Source: Eutreptiella sp. 'Long Island Sound 2002' | Lineage: Eukaryota > Euglenozoa > Euglenophyceae > Eutreptiales > Eutreptiaceae | Direction: 5' to 3' | Length of the DNA: 64,000 nt | Assembly (NCBI GenBank): GCA_964036045.1 | Contig: OZ038381.1 | Span: 111,402,922-111,466,921, forward strand | In this document: positions 10,501 to 20,725 of the stretch, one piece after another | Position numbering within the stretch: position 1 is the stretch's first letter | How the letters are laid out: each line of letters begins with the position of its first letter | Position numbers and translations under genes: made by a program | Notes under the pieces: model-generated | Told to the model about the DNA's origin: nothing | Databases searched by the model: none | What the model saw: only the letters and a program-made list of their open reading frames with translations

Positions 10501-10867
10501 CAAAAGTAAGAGTGCACATCTCCTAAGATGGCACTATGGAGAGAGAGTGACCATGGGACAGTTTTCCAACTCTTTTCCAAAACATTTTAGCTATCTTTGT
10601 GAATATGCATTCCGATTTGACCTAAGTTGCAGTTTCTGTGAATATCCAATCATCTTTCACTGTTTACACTGCAGCCCTTCATGCTTTGATCCTGATTATC
10701 TTCTCCTTGCACACTTCTGGCTTGGGCTATCCTGGATTGACTTGGATTTACTGTATTTCAACAAACAAAAGCTTTTCATCTCCAAAAACAAGCAGCAGGA
10801 CACCCTACAGCAACAGCAAGCAGCAGGAGAAGCAAAAACACAGTGCTGAAACCACTATAAACTTTTC

Positions 10868-10881
10868 TGGTAGCAAGAGGC
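10868..10881 (+). promoter_or_regulatory. probable primer-binding site, Gypsy C
   Basis: TGGTAGCAAGAGGC resembles the TGGTAGCAGAGG initiator-tRNA-Met sites of Gypsy A and B, with one extra A. It lies about 90 bp upstream of the gag ATG. Confidence 0.45.
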
Positions 10882-10968
10882 AGCCTGTCTCTGCGCACCG
10901 GCAGCAACCCCGTGCCGTACATCCAGTGCGCCGAGTACGGGCATATATAAGCAGAAGGGTGAAAGAAG

Positions 10969-12744
10969 ATGGATCCAAGAAAGGAGGACGCCGACGTGAA
11001 GACAGCGCCAGCGCCTGAGGCACCGGCAAGGCCAGCACCTGGCGCTGTACCTTCGGCGGAGCCCTTACATGGGCCAGTGGATGCGGCTGAGGACTCCCTG
11101 GATGGACTCCCGACGGCCTTCGGGGCCCTGTCCGTCGAAGAGGTGGTGGCGCAGCCTGTGAAGAGGAAGAGAGAGAGCGAGAAGGATGCTGGAGACGGAG
11201 CAGACGAAGGAGAGGAGCAAGGGCAAGACCTGACGAATGTCCCTACCTTCGAAGGCGCACCAAGCGCTTCTGGCCTCCACGCATCACCCTCTCCCTTAAC
11301 CACCACACTCCCAGCCGCCGCAACATGCACTTCCACAACCAACCCGCCTATGGCAGAGGGCACAGGCTTTACTGGCATGCCTCCCTACCCCGCCTATGGT
11401 ATGGGCCCACCTACCACTGCGCTCCATGAGGCAACTACTGCCAGTGAGCCGGTGGCTACCAGCTCTGCGCCGCGATGGTATGCGGCTGAATATCCCCATC
11501 CACTACCCGCTACTGGAACCTATGTTGATGTTCCTGGGTATGCACCTGGTTATGCAACCTTGAGTGGGTTGAGGAGAGGACCCGAATCTCTTGGTGGCAG
11601 GAGTAGAGGATCGGGAAGATCCTCCAACAGGTCGCTGACGCGGTCGGAGATCAACGAGGTGCTCCGAGGAGCCACTTCAAAAATCGTGGGCGACCTCACT
11701 CAAGAGATCAGAGAGAAGCTAGAGCCCCTGATGATCCCGCCCCAAGCGTCACCTATCTCGGTGGGAATGTCACCCCAGCGAGTACAGGCTAACCACCTGG
11801 CGGCAGGGTTGACAAATACCCTGGGGAGCCTGAGGAGCAGACCGATGCCGACGCCTGCAGCTATTCCGAGAAGTCCTTTCGTGCCGAGAACGGCCCAGCC
11901 GCCCTACAGCCACGTGACGAACTCGACGAGGGCCGAGCTGGACCGGCTGGGGCTGACAGCCTTGAAGGCTATGGTGGACGTGGAGCCTTATGGCTCCAGT
12001 GATCTAGGTGGAGACCCCTCCGATGACGAGCCGCCGTCGATGGATTCTTCTTCGCCCTCCGAGGACGATGACCTGGAGGACCCCGAGGACCCAAGGGGGA
12101 AGAAGAAGAAGAAGAAGAAGAAGAAGACCCGACGACCTGAAGGAAGCAGGACTCAGGAGGCGAAGGCTATTGCCACCTCCAAGATCGTGGTTAACTCGCC
12201 TGAGTCCACAGGCAAGGACCTCAGCGAGTTCGCTGAGAACTTTGGCCGGTTTCTACGACTGACCGGCCAAACCCACGCTAGTGGGCGAGTGAAGTGCGAT
12301 CTGCTCCTGCAGTGCTGCAAGACCAAGTACCTGGAGAAGCAGGTCAGGCAGATCGTGACTAACTCCGCCACCTTTGCCGATGTGTTGGTTGCCCTGGAGA
12401 GGCAGTATCCGACCTACGAAACCGACCTCTCCATCAGGGCCGAGATCCAGAACCTGCTCGTGCTGCCCAACAACCCCAAACCTGGCAGGGTCTCTGAGCT
12501 GTTGGCTGACCTGGATCACTGGGCTGGACGACTGACGCCCGGTTCCTACAGCAGCGACGACCTGCTGTTCTGGTTGGTGGCCAAGCTCCCTCGAGAGCTA
12601 TGGGACGAGTGCCGTTCGACGGCTGAGCGCAAGGCTAGATCCCTCCGCTACGAGGATCTATGCGTGTTGCTCCTGGAGCTGGCGCTGGAGAAGGAGAGCG
12701 ACCAGCACTTGAACAACTACCGTCCTGGTGGTGGAGGTTCTTGA
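10969..12744 (+). CDS. gag: Gypsy C Gag (capsid part)
   Basis: The frame encodes 591 residues starting at an ATG. The N-terminal half is Ala/Pro/Ser-rich and disordered. A K9 tract follows an acidic D/E-rich stretch at about residues 360-385. The C-terminal third (about 400-580) is a helical capsid-like domain with E-F-A-E-N-F-G-R-F-L-R-L and A-L-E-R-Q-Y-P-T-Y, as in Ty3-type Gag. The frame ends with TGA at 12742-12744 right after a Gly-rich linker. The same frame continues into the nucleocapsid zinc knuckle, so the stop sits at a domain boundary and may be read through. Confidence 0.8.
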   Translation: MDPRKEDADVKTAPAPEAPARPAPGAVPSAEPLHGPVDAAEDSLDGLPTAFGALSVEEVVAQPVKRKRESEKDAGDGADEGEEQGQDLTNVPTFEGAPSASGLHASPSPLTTTLPAAATCTSTTNPPMAEGTGFTGMPPYPAYGMGPPTTALHEATTASEPVATSSAPRWYAAEYPHPLPATGTYVDVPGYAPGYATLSGLRRGPESLGGRSRGSGRSSNRSLTRSEINEVLRGATSKIVGDLTQEIREKLEPLMIPPQASPISVGMSPQRVQANHLAAGLTNTLGSLRSRPMPTPAAIPRSPFVPRTAQPPYSHVTNSTRAELDRLGLTALKAMVDVEPYGSSDLGGDPSDDEPPSMDSSSPSEDDDLEDPEDPRGKKKKKKKKKTRRPEGSRTQEAKAIATSKIVVNSPESTGKDLSEFAENFGRFLRLTGQTHASGRVKCDLLLQCCKTKYLEKQVRQIVTNSATFADVLVALERQYPTYETDLSIRAEIQNLLVLPNNPKPGRVSELLADLDHWAGRLTPGSYSSDDLLFWLVAKLPRELWDECRSTAERKARSLRYEDLCVLLLELALEKESDQHLNNYRPGGGGS

Positions 12745-13302
12745 GGCCATGGCAAAGGGTACCAAGGGTCCCGACCTGGGCAGGGGACTACCCCCAAGCA
12801 CGCCCACGCCCGCATCATGGAGAACGTGAAGGAGCTATTCTGGTGTGATGCCAGAGACGAGCAGGGCCACCTGCAGCACGCCCCTGACTGCGAGCAGCGA
12901 GACTGCTTCGTCGTCCAGGGGAAGCAGCAGGAGAAGAACACCGGCGCCAAAGCGAAGCTGCCGGATCATTACCGGTGCACCATCACGTGTGCATTCTGCG
13001 GTAAGCGGAAGCACTACGAGGATGAGTGCTACCATAAGCAACGCCTATCGGCGAAGCTTAAAGGGGAAGATCCTGGCAAAGGCTCAGGCAAAGGTGGAGG
13101 CAAAGGCAAAGGCAACGACTCCGGCAAGGGCAAGTCGAAAGGACGTGGTCAAGGGCAAGACAAGGGTCAAGGTGGACGAGGAGGAGGCGCTAACCGCCAG
13201 CCCGACAACAAGAACAAGGACAAGAACGGACACAACCCCAACCCTACTCCAAGGGGGAACTCCGAGCCCTCTGGAGGGCAGTCTGGTCCTACCACACGCT
13301 AA
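12745..13302 (+). CDS. Gypsy C nucleocapsid module
   Basis: This module lies in the same frame as Gag, directly after its TGA. It contains C-A-F-C-G-K-R-K-H-Y-E-D-E-C, a classical C-X2-C-X4-H-X4-C zinc knuckle at about 12994-13035. A long Gly/Lys-rich RNA-binding-like tail follows (G-K-G-S-G-K-G-G-G-K). The first ATG in the module is at 12817, so either reinitiation there or readthrough from Gag could make it. It ends with TAA at 13300-13302, again followed in frame by more coding sequence. Confidence 0.75.
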   Translation, partial: GHGKGYQGSRPGQGTTPKHAHARIMENVKELFWCDARDEQGHLQHAPDCEQRDCFVVQGKQQEKNTGAKAKLPDHYRCTITCAFCGKRKHYEDECYHKQRLSAKLKGEDPGKGSGKGGGKGKGNDSGKGKSKGRGQGQDKGQGGRGGGANRQPDNKNKDKNGHNPNPTPRGNSEPSGGQSGPTTR

Positions 13303-13449
13303 CAAACGCAGGCCCAGCAAGAACAAGGAACCAAGCGTGAGCATGAAGGTGGTGATGACGGCAACGCTAAGAAGAGGAGGCGTTTCATGAGAATGGCCCG
13401 CAAATTGCGGAACAAGGGGTTCGAGGTGACCTGTCCCGCGGAGTTCTGA
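13303..13449 (+). CDS. Gypsy C linker between nucleocapsid and protease
   Basis: The open segment in the Gag frame is basic (N-A-K-K-R-R-R-F-M-R-M-A-R-K). It ends with TGA at 13447-13449 followed by CGG. UGA-CGG is an established leaky-stop context in several plant RNA viruses. Protease begins shortly after in the same frame. Confidence 0.55.
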   Translation, partial: QTQAQQEQGTKREHEGGDDGNAKKRRRFMRMARKLRNKGFEVTCPAEF

Positions 13450-16400
13450 CGGGGACGCTCTGGTGGCACCCAAGACCTGGTGTTTTGGGTACGTATCCGA
13501 CTAGGGGGACGTGAATACCTGGGGGTATTGGACACTGGCGCCACCATATCTATAGTGGCCAAGAAAATTTTACCTTGTGGGAGCCTGAAGAACACCATGA
13601 CCACCGCTGCTATACGCATGGGGGATGGACATGTGGTGCACAGCTGCGGGGACTGTGAAGTGGAGGTACCTATGGGCTCCAGGACTATCGCCCATCGGTT
13701 CTATGTGACGGACACTGAGGCCTTCGACTTTGTACTGGGGACTGACTTCTTCGTACAGCACTCCCAGATACAATCCCTGACGCTGCAAGCGCCCTACCTC
13801 CTCTACGTGGACCACGGCAGTGGCAGAGAGTCTGTGCCACTGGAGCAGTCGGAACATACCTCGAGTTACCTGAGGCTATCGAAGGAGGAGCCCTCGAATA
13901 TGATGGCGGCCTCCAAAACTGAGGACTATCAACTATTGGGGGAAGTCCTAGACCAAGGTCTGAAGGAGTTGGGTTACTCTCGAGAAGACCTGAGTGTGGA
14001 GTTGTTCGCCAGCGACAAGCAGCATGTACTGGACCTCTACTGCAGCAAGGGGAAGAACTGCAGCTACAAATTTTACTGGCCCTCTTTCGGGATGGCCTAC
14101 GGGAACGCCAGGTTCAGTGAACTGGGGAAGGTGCTGACCAAGGTGGCCTTGGAACGTTCCCGTATGGTCCTGTGTTCCCCCGATTGGGGAGCCCATGGGG
14201 GCAACGACTACTGGCGAAACCTCCTGGACAGGCTGACTATCAGCTCTGTTCGTTTGCCTGATGAGGCCATCTACGTGCCTCTGGGACGCAAGACGCCTGT
14301 TGGGAAACCCGGATGGGGGAGTATGCTGAGCGTGGTGGACGGAGGTCTTACCTCCATCCCCTGGGAGGATCTGGACCCGACTCTGGTCCAGGCTATACAA
14401 CGAGAAAGCAACGGACTCGCCTTGGGTGACTTGAAGGATCGCCTACGACTTCAAGATGCGGTGGAGACTACATCCGGAGGAGATGAGTACGTCGTGACTG
14501 ACACCAACGCCCCCAACTCTCCCTGTCATGTACCTGTTCCTGATGGAGTCTCTGAGTGTGGACTATCTGAGCTACCTAGCTCTATCCACTCAGAAGACGA
14601 AACTGAGCAAGACGCCTTCTTCGTGCAGACCTGTGTGGAGGAAGTGGAGAACGCTGAGTACGTCGCCCCACTGAAACCCCTACTCTCCATGAGGGTGGAA
14701 GACCCCGTGGACGAGGAGCTGGACCCTCGATCCAGGGTCAGGGAGTATGTGGATTCCAAGAGGAAGTTGGTGGCGAAAAAGCTATGCTACGCGACGCCTA
14801 CCCGCAGCTCATGGCCACTGAAGCAACGACGTATGGGAGACCTATCCCAATTGAAGGAGGACCTCGAACAGAAGATCACCACCTGGCAAAGGGAGGTAGA
14901 TCTTAAGCTCATGAAGAGCGTGTGGGGCGCCCATGTGAGGACCCCAGAGGAGGACGACCTCTCGGAGGAATGTGTATGTGAACCCCATCGAGCGTGCCTA
15001 TGTTGCCATCGTCCACCGGAGATGGTTGAACAAGACCTTCTATATGCCTACCAAGGGCTGAAGGACACTACCACGGGCGAAGAGTCGGTGGAGGACCACC
15101 TCCCGACGTCTATTACTCAGGGGGCAAGCAACTTACACTCTGACGAGGACATGGAGGACAAGATCAAGATATTGGACCCGCGGGTACAGAAGCTTATACG
15201 GACCTATCTGGAGGTGTTCGGAGAACTACCCCCTCCAGCCTCATGTGACAAGCTGGTACAGATGGACCTCAAGCTGAAACCCGAGTTCGTGCGTCACAAG
15301 ATCCGGAGGAGACCCTATCCAGCTCCTGAAGAGCAGGCCGACGAGATCGAGCGACAGATACAAGAATGTATCGACGCTGGCCTAGTCCTGGAGTACAAGG
15401 ACGGGGACTACCCCCTACACTGCAGCCCCTGTTTCCTGGTGGCTAAACCTGGGTCTACAGCCAAACGGCTGGTAGTGGACTACGGAGAGCTGAACAAGAA
15501 GACGCTGAACCACTCAGGGTCCATTCCCAGTATGGTGTCTACCCTGGAGAAGATAGCCTCCTGCCGCTACAAGACCAAGATGGACAAGCGAAGCGGATTC
15601 TGGCAAGTGGACCTGACGCCCAACGCACAGGAACTACTGGCCTTCATCACCCCTCAGGGGAGGGTGTTCAAGTGGAAGGTCATGCCGTTTGGCGTGGCTA
15701 ACGCACCCGCTCTATTCCAAGAGCTGATGACCAAGATCTTGTCCATCCTACGAAGGAGACCTAAGGTGCAGGAGCTCATATCCCGTGGTGCCCAGATGGA
15801 GGCTCACATCGACGATGTATGCCTCGGGACCAATACCCAGGAGGATCTTGTAATCCTCTTGGGTGAGTTCTTTGCGGTCTGCCAGGAGAACCACACACGA
15901 CTCAAGCTGGAGAAGTGTGAGTTCATGCAGGAGACCATGCAGTACCTGGGGTTTGACGTTGGCTATGGTTGGTGGACCCCAGCGGCCTCTAAGGCCAAAC
16001 CCCTGATGGATGCCAAGGTACGACACGAAGACCCCAAGAAAGGACTTCATGATGTACGCAGTTTCATTGGGGCGTGCAACTTCTATCGCCGCCACATCAA
16101 GAACTTCACCTATACCAGCGCCGTTCTGACGGACTTGATCAAGAAGAGTACTACTTGGCGCTGGGGCCCACAAGAGCAACAAGCGTTTGACGAGCTCAAA
16201 GACAAGGTGGCCAACGCTAAGTGCTTGGGCGTGCCTAGGGCACAAGGGGAGATTATCCTGGTGACCGACGCCAGCAATGTGGGCGGTGGTGGAACCTTGT
16301 TCCAATGGCAAGCACTAGAGAAGGAGGAGTCCGACATGGCCATTTCCCAATGGGGGACGGAAGGTCTCAACCGAGATGGAACCCTCAAGCACAGCTACCC

Positions 16401-16971
16401 TGACGACAAGTGGGTCCTAGTACCTCTGGGCCACTGGAACTGGAAGTGGAACCAGGCCAGGGGGAACTACTCCACCTATGAGCAGGAATTGCTCGCGGGT
16501 ATGCTGGTGCTATCCTCACAAGCACGACTGTTGGGGAGTAACCCTGTAGTCTGGCTGTGCGACCAAGAACCGGTTCGCAGTTTCCAGAAGGGTCCTCCAC
16601 CTGAGAAGGCCAAGCTACGGCGCTGGTGGACCTACCTCAGTCAACTACGGCTGACGGTACACCATATCCAGGGAGTGAAGAACGAGTGTGCCGACTACAT
16701 CAGCCGCAACAGCTTCGACGCCCTGTCCAGGTGTCTACGGGGATCCCAGGCAGTCGCGCGATCGCAGCAGAAGAATATAAAAAATCACGAAAAAGACGCA
16801 CAACCAGCCAAAATAAAGCGCAAAATCGATTTTTCCGACCTCAGAAACCCCCAGAAACATTTTACGCCGCTGTTTGGCGAGGTCGAAAAAATTAGGACAC
16901 TCACAGAAAAAGCAGAACAACAGAGTCGCGACGGCGACGAAGTTGAGCGTTGCATGCCCCAAAACACCTAG
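13450..16971 (+). CDS. pol: Gypsy C Pol: protease, extra domain, RT, RNase H
   Basis: The frame is continuous with Gag and has no ATG at its 5' end. Protease: L-D-T-G-A-T-I-S-I-V near 13530, and F-V-L-G-T-D-F-F. Next comes a domain at about 13960-14400 with L-F-A-S (14002-14013) and C-S-P-D-W, discussed as DIRS-like. RT follows, with V-D-Y-G-E-L-N-K-K, M-P-F-G-V-A-N-A-P and the catalytic I-D-D (Asp codons at 15811-15816). RNase H follows, with V-T-D-A-S-N-V-G and the E-Q-E-L-L and C-D-Q-E motifs, then C-A-D-Y-I-S-R. After about 16740 the frame runs on by chance through Lys-rich sequence to TAG at 16969. No HHCC, DDE or chromodomain is present. Confidence 0.82.
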   Translation, partial: RGRSGGTQDLVFWVRIRLGGREYLGVLDTGATISIVAKKILPCGSLKNTMTTAAIRMGDGHVVHSCGDCEVEVPMGSRTIAHRFYVTDTEAFDFVLGTDFFVQHSQIQSLTLQAPYLLYVDHGSGRESVPLEQSEHTSSYLRLSKEEPSNMMAASKTEDYQLLGEVLDQGLKELGYSREDLSVELFASDKQHVLDLYCSKGKNCSYKFYWPSFGMAYGNARFSELGKVLTKVALERSRMVLCSPDWGAHGGNDYWRNLLDRLTISSVRLPDEAIYVPLGRKTPVGKPGWGSMLSVVDGGLTSIPWEDLDPTLVQAIQRESNGLALGDLKDRLRLQDAVETTSGGDEYVVTDTNAPNSPCHVPVPDGVSECGLSELPSSIHSEDETEQDAFFVQTCVEEVENAEYVAPLKPLLSMRVEDPVDEELDPRSRVREYVDSKRKLVAKKLCYATPTRSSWPLKQRRMGDLSQLKEDLEQKITTWQREVDLKLMKSVWGAHVRTPEEDDLSEECVCEPHRACLCCHRPPEMVEQDLLYAYQGLKDTTTGEESVEDHLPTSITQGASNLHSDEDMEDKIKILDPRVQKLIRTYLEVFGELPPPASCDKLVQMDLKLKPEFVRHKIRRRPYPAPEEQADEIERQIQECIDAGLVLEYKDGDYPLHCSPCFLVAKPGSTAKRLVVDYGELNKKTLNHSGSIPSMVSTLEKIASCRYKTKMDKRSGFWQVDLTPNAQELLAFITPQGRVFKWKVMPFGVANAPALFQELMTKILSILRRRPKVQELISRGAQMEAHIDDVCLGTNTQEDLVILLGEFFAVCQENHTRLKLEKCEFMQETMQYLGFDVGYGWWTPAASKAKPLMDAKVRHEDPKKGLHDVRSFIGACNFYRRHIKNFTYTSAVLTDLIKKSTTWRWGPQEQQAFDELKDKVANAKCLGVPRAQGEIILVTDASNVGGGGTLFQWQALEKEESDMAISQWGTEGLNRDGTLKHSYPDDKWVLVPLGHWNWKWNQARGNYSTYEQELLAGMLVLSSQARLLGSNPVVWLCDQEPVRSFQKGPPPEKAKLRRWWTYLSQLRLTVHHIQGVKNECADYISRNSFDALSRCLRGSQAVARSQQKNIKNHEKDAQPAKIKRKIDFSDLRNPQKHFTPLFGEVEKIRTLTEKAEQQSRDGDEVERCMPQNT

Positions 16972-17265
16972 CAAAGTGCGTGCCCTAGGCGCTAGGGACT
17001 TGTGCGCGCTCCAACAACAAAGAAGAAGATTAGAGGCGAGAGCAGGGCCAAAACGATGGCCTTCGGCCAGGGATTGGTTGTCATGGGGGGCTAACGGTCC
17101 TGTCCTGCGGTGCAAAGCGGGGCAACCATGACAATCGCTCTTACACACCAACCCCCCTTTTTTTGTAGCGCAAAAGAGACGCCAAGACGGGAAGGCGGAA
17201 CGTTGCGTGCCCCAAATCACTTAGCAAAGTGCATGCAATAGGAGTAGGGGACTTGTGCGCGCCCC
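16948..17265. repeat. 65-bp direct repeat, two copies 253 bp apart
   Basis: CGTTGC(A/G)TGCCCCAAA(A/T)CAC followed by AGCAAAGTGC and GGGACTTGTGCGCGC occurs at 16948-17012 and 17201-17265 with scattered mismatches. No gene lies between. Its origin is unknown, and it borders the 3' break of Gypsy C. Confidence 0.7.
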
Positions 17266-17305
17266 GACACCAACCAAAGAGTGAGTGGCATATGCCGCCA
17301 TGCAT

Positions 17306-18090
17306 GCATTAAGACACGCTTACTCTTGGGCGTCGCAAAAAACAAAGAGTCCAAGACAAAGGGAATAAGTAGCGTGGGAGTCCCAAGGTACAACGAGTAA
17401 GTACCTTGTACCGCCTTGCATGCATTAAGACACGCTTACTCTTGGGCGTCGCAAAAAATAAAGAGTCCACAAACCGTGCCTCCCGCCCCCTAACACGCCG
17501 TATAGGTAAAGAAAAACGCATCACAAGCGGCGCGTAAACACCGAAGAAATGGATAACTAACACGCCACACCCTCCGACTTTCACGCTTCCTCTTCCTTTG
17601 TCCTTCTCCATGTACCTCCCCACCCACCTTTGAGCCCATTAAGATACGCTTACTCTTGGGCGTCGCAAAAAACAAAGGGTCCAAGACATAAAGAATAAGT
17701 AGCATAGCATGAATGCATTAAACGAACACGCCTACTCTTGGGCGTCGCAAAATACAAAGAGTCCGCAAACCAACGGTTAAGTAGCAAATGCCGCCATGCA
17801 AGCATTAAGACACGCTTACTCTTGGGCGTCGCAAAAAACAAAGAGTCCAGGACATGAAGAATAAGTGGCATAGCATGAATGCATTAAACAAACACGTCTA
17901 CTCTTGGGCGTCGCAAAATGCAAAGAGTCCGCAAACCAACGCGTAAATAGCATACACCGCCATGCATGCATTAAGACACGCTTACTCTTGGGCGTCGCCA
18001 AAATCAAAGAGTCCAAAACGGGAAGAATAAATCAGACGCCATAGGAAGCAATGTGTAAAGAAAAATGTTTCCGCAAAAACAAAGAGTCCG
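17306..18090. repeat. higher-order satellite, 166-bp dimer with hairpin core
   Basis: Seven full units and one partial unit of GCATTAA...TACTCTTGGGCGTCGCAAAA...AAAGAGTCC start at 17306, 17422, 17635, 17714, 17802, 17880 and 17968, with the partial one near 18073. The last full units alternate between an A form (AAGACACGCTTACTC) and a B form (AAAC(G/A)AACACG(C/T)CTACTC). This gives a strict 166-bp dimer period (17636, 17802, 17968; 17714, 17880). ACTCTT and AAGAGT in each unit can pair as a hairpin. Confidence 0.85.
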
Positions 18091-18159
18091 CAACGACGCG
18101 GCCACGGTATGGCACACGCGAGCACGCACCCACACCCACACCGCACACACCACGCAACA

Positions 18160-20725
18160 CACCGAGCACGCGCACCGGTGAACAGGGGCTGGGAGGCCCA
18201 GGACACCGCACACGCAACACCGCACACCGGGCACCACACACACCGCAACACACCGCGACACCGGAGAACACGAACCAAGTGTCCCAGGACACCACACGCA
18301 CAACACAACACGCACCACACGAGCGCAAAAGGGTCAAACGGCACACGCAACACCACGCACAGAGCGTGCACACCGGTGAACAGGAGCCGGGAGGCCCAGG
18401 ACACCGTACACACAACACCACACACAGAGCGTGCACACCGGTGAACACGAGCCAAAGGGCCCAGGACACCACACACAGAGCGTGCACACCGGTGAACGGG
18501 AGCCGGGAGGCCCAGGACGCCGTACACGCACCACCACACACAAAGCGTGCACACCGGTGAACAGGAGCCGGGGGGCCCAGGACACCGCACACGCACACAG
18601 AGCGTGCACACCGGTGAACAGGAGCCGGGAGGCCCAGGACACCGTACACACAGCACCACACGCAGAGCGTGCACACCGGTGAACAGGAGCCGGGAGGATC
18701 AGGACACCGTACACACAGCACCACATGCAGAGCGTGCACACCGGTGAACAGGAGCCGGGAGGACCAGGACACCGTACACGCAACACCACACGCAGAGCGT
18801 GCACACCGGTGAACACGAGCCAAAAGGCCCAGGACACCACACACAGAGCGTGCACACCGGTGAACGGGAGCCGGGAGGCCCAGGACGCCGTACACGCACC
18901 ACCACACACAGAGCGTGCACACCGGTGAACAGGAGCCGGGGGGCCCAGGACACCGCACACGCACACAGAGCGTGCACACCGGTGAACAGGAGCCGGGAGG
19001 CCAAGGACACCGTACACACAGCACCACACGCAGAGCGTGCACACCGGTGAACAGGAGCCGGGAGGCCCAGGACACCGTACACACAGCACCACACGCAGAG
19101 CGTGCACACCGGTGAACAGGAGCCGGGAGGACCAGGACACCGTACACGCAACACCACACGCAGAGCGTGCACAACGGTGAACAGGAGCCGGGGGGCCCAG
19201 GACACCGTACACGCAGAGCGTGCACACCGGTGAACAGGAGCAGGGAGGCCCAGGACACCGCACACGCACCACCACACACAGAGCGTGCACACCGGTGAAC
19301 GGGAGCCGGGAGGCCCAGGACGCCGTACACGCACCACCACACACAAAGCGTGCACACCGGTGAACAGGAGCCGGGGGGCCCAGGACACCGCACACGCACA
19401 CAGAGCGTGCACACCGGTGAACAGGAGCCGGGAGGCCCAGGACACCGTACACGCAACACCACACGCAGGGCGTGCGCACCGGCGAACAGGAGCCGGGAGG
19501 CCCAGGACACCGTACACACAGCACCACACGCAGAGCGTGCACACCGGTGAACAGGAGCCGGGAGGCCCAGGACACCGTACACGCAACACCACACGCAGAG
19601 CGTGCACACCGGTGAACAGGAGCCGGGGGGCCCAGGACACCGTACACGCAGAGAGTGCACACCGGTGAACAGGAGCCGGGAGGCCCAGGACACCGTACAC
19701 GCAACACCACACACAGAGCGTACACACCGGTGAACAGGAGCCGGGAGGCCCAGGACACCGTACACACAACACCACACGCAGGACGTGCGCACCGGTGAAC
19801 AGGAGCCAGGGAGCCCAGGACACCGTACACGCAACACCACACACAGGGCGTGCACACCGGTGAACAGGAGCCGGGAGGCCCAGGACGCCGTACACGCGAC
19901 ACCACACACAGAGGGTGCACACCGGTGAACAGGAGCCAGGAGGCCCAGGACGCCGTACACGCAACACCACACGCAGAGCGTGCGCACCGGTGAACAGGAG
20001 CCGGGAGGCCCAGGACACCGTACACACAACACCACACACAGGGCGTGCGCACCGGTGAACAGGAGCCGGGAGGCCCAGGACACGGTACGCGCAACAGCAC
20101 GCACAGGGCGTGCACACCGGTGAAAAGGAGCCGGGAGGCCCAGGACACCGTACACACGACACCACACGCAGGGCGTGCGCACCGGTGAACAGGAGCCGGG
20201 GAGCCCAGGACACCGTACACGCAACACCACACACAGGGCGTGCACACCGGCGAACAGGAGCCGGGAGGCCCAGGACGCCGTACACGCAACACCACACACA
20301 GAGCGTGCACACCGGTGAACAGGAGCCGGGAGGCCCAGGACGCCGTACACGCAACGCCACACGCAGAGCGTGCGCACCGGTGAACAGGAGCCGGGAGGCC
20401 CAGGACACCGTACACGCAACACCACGCACAGAGCGTGCACACCGGTGAACAGGAGCCGGGAGGCCCAGGACACCGTACACGCAACACCACACACAGAACG
20501 TGCACACCGGTGAACAGGAGCCGGGAGGCCCAGGACGCCGTACACGCGACACCACACGCAGGGCGTGCACACCGGTGAACAGGAGCCGGGAGGCCCAGGA
20601 CGCCGTACACGCGACACCACACGCAGGGCGTGCACACCGGTGAACAGGAGCCGGGGGGCCCAGGACACCGTACACACAACACCACACACAGAACGTGCAC
20701 ACCAGTGAACAGGAGCCAAGCGGCG
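18160..20725. repeat. 65-bp satellite, about 40 units
   Basis: The unit is built on CGTGCACACCGGTGAACAGG + AGCCGGGAGGCCCAGGACAC + CGTACAC followed by a CACCACACACAGAG stretch. Some units are shortened by about 25 bp (for example near 18440-18480 and 18800-18850). Blocks of units recur (18474, 18838, 19267), so a higher-order organisation exists. The core is the same as the three repeats in the LINE2 and LINE3 3' regions. Because 65 is not a multiple of three and the unit lacks minus-strand stops, all three minus frames stay open for 690-1062 codons. These are not genes. Confidence 0.92.

Larger units (their letters stand above)
10868..16745 (+). mobile_element. Gypsy C: Ty3/gypsy-type element without integrase
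   Basis: It contains gag, a CCHC nucleocapsid, an aspartic protease, RT and RNase H in one continuous frame from 10969. Coding resemblance stops just after the RNase H domain (about 16740), where AT-richer sequence and satellites begin. No integrase, no 3' LTR and no repeated copy of the 5' flank is found. A primer-site-like sequence lies at 10868. I infer 3' truncation. The 5' LTR, if present, is upstream of 10868 but cannot be delimited without its partner. Confidence 0.75.

Noticed and set aside
10944-10950. TATATAA near Gypsy C as its promoter
   Set aside because: It is only about 20 bp upstream of the gag ATG and downstream of the probable primer site, where an LTR promoter would not be.
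17306-18090. CRISPR-like look of repeats with variable spacers
   Set aside because: The repeats are degenerate, units alternate in two types, the spacers are themselves related at a 166-bp period, no cas genes are present, and the window is eukaryotic.
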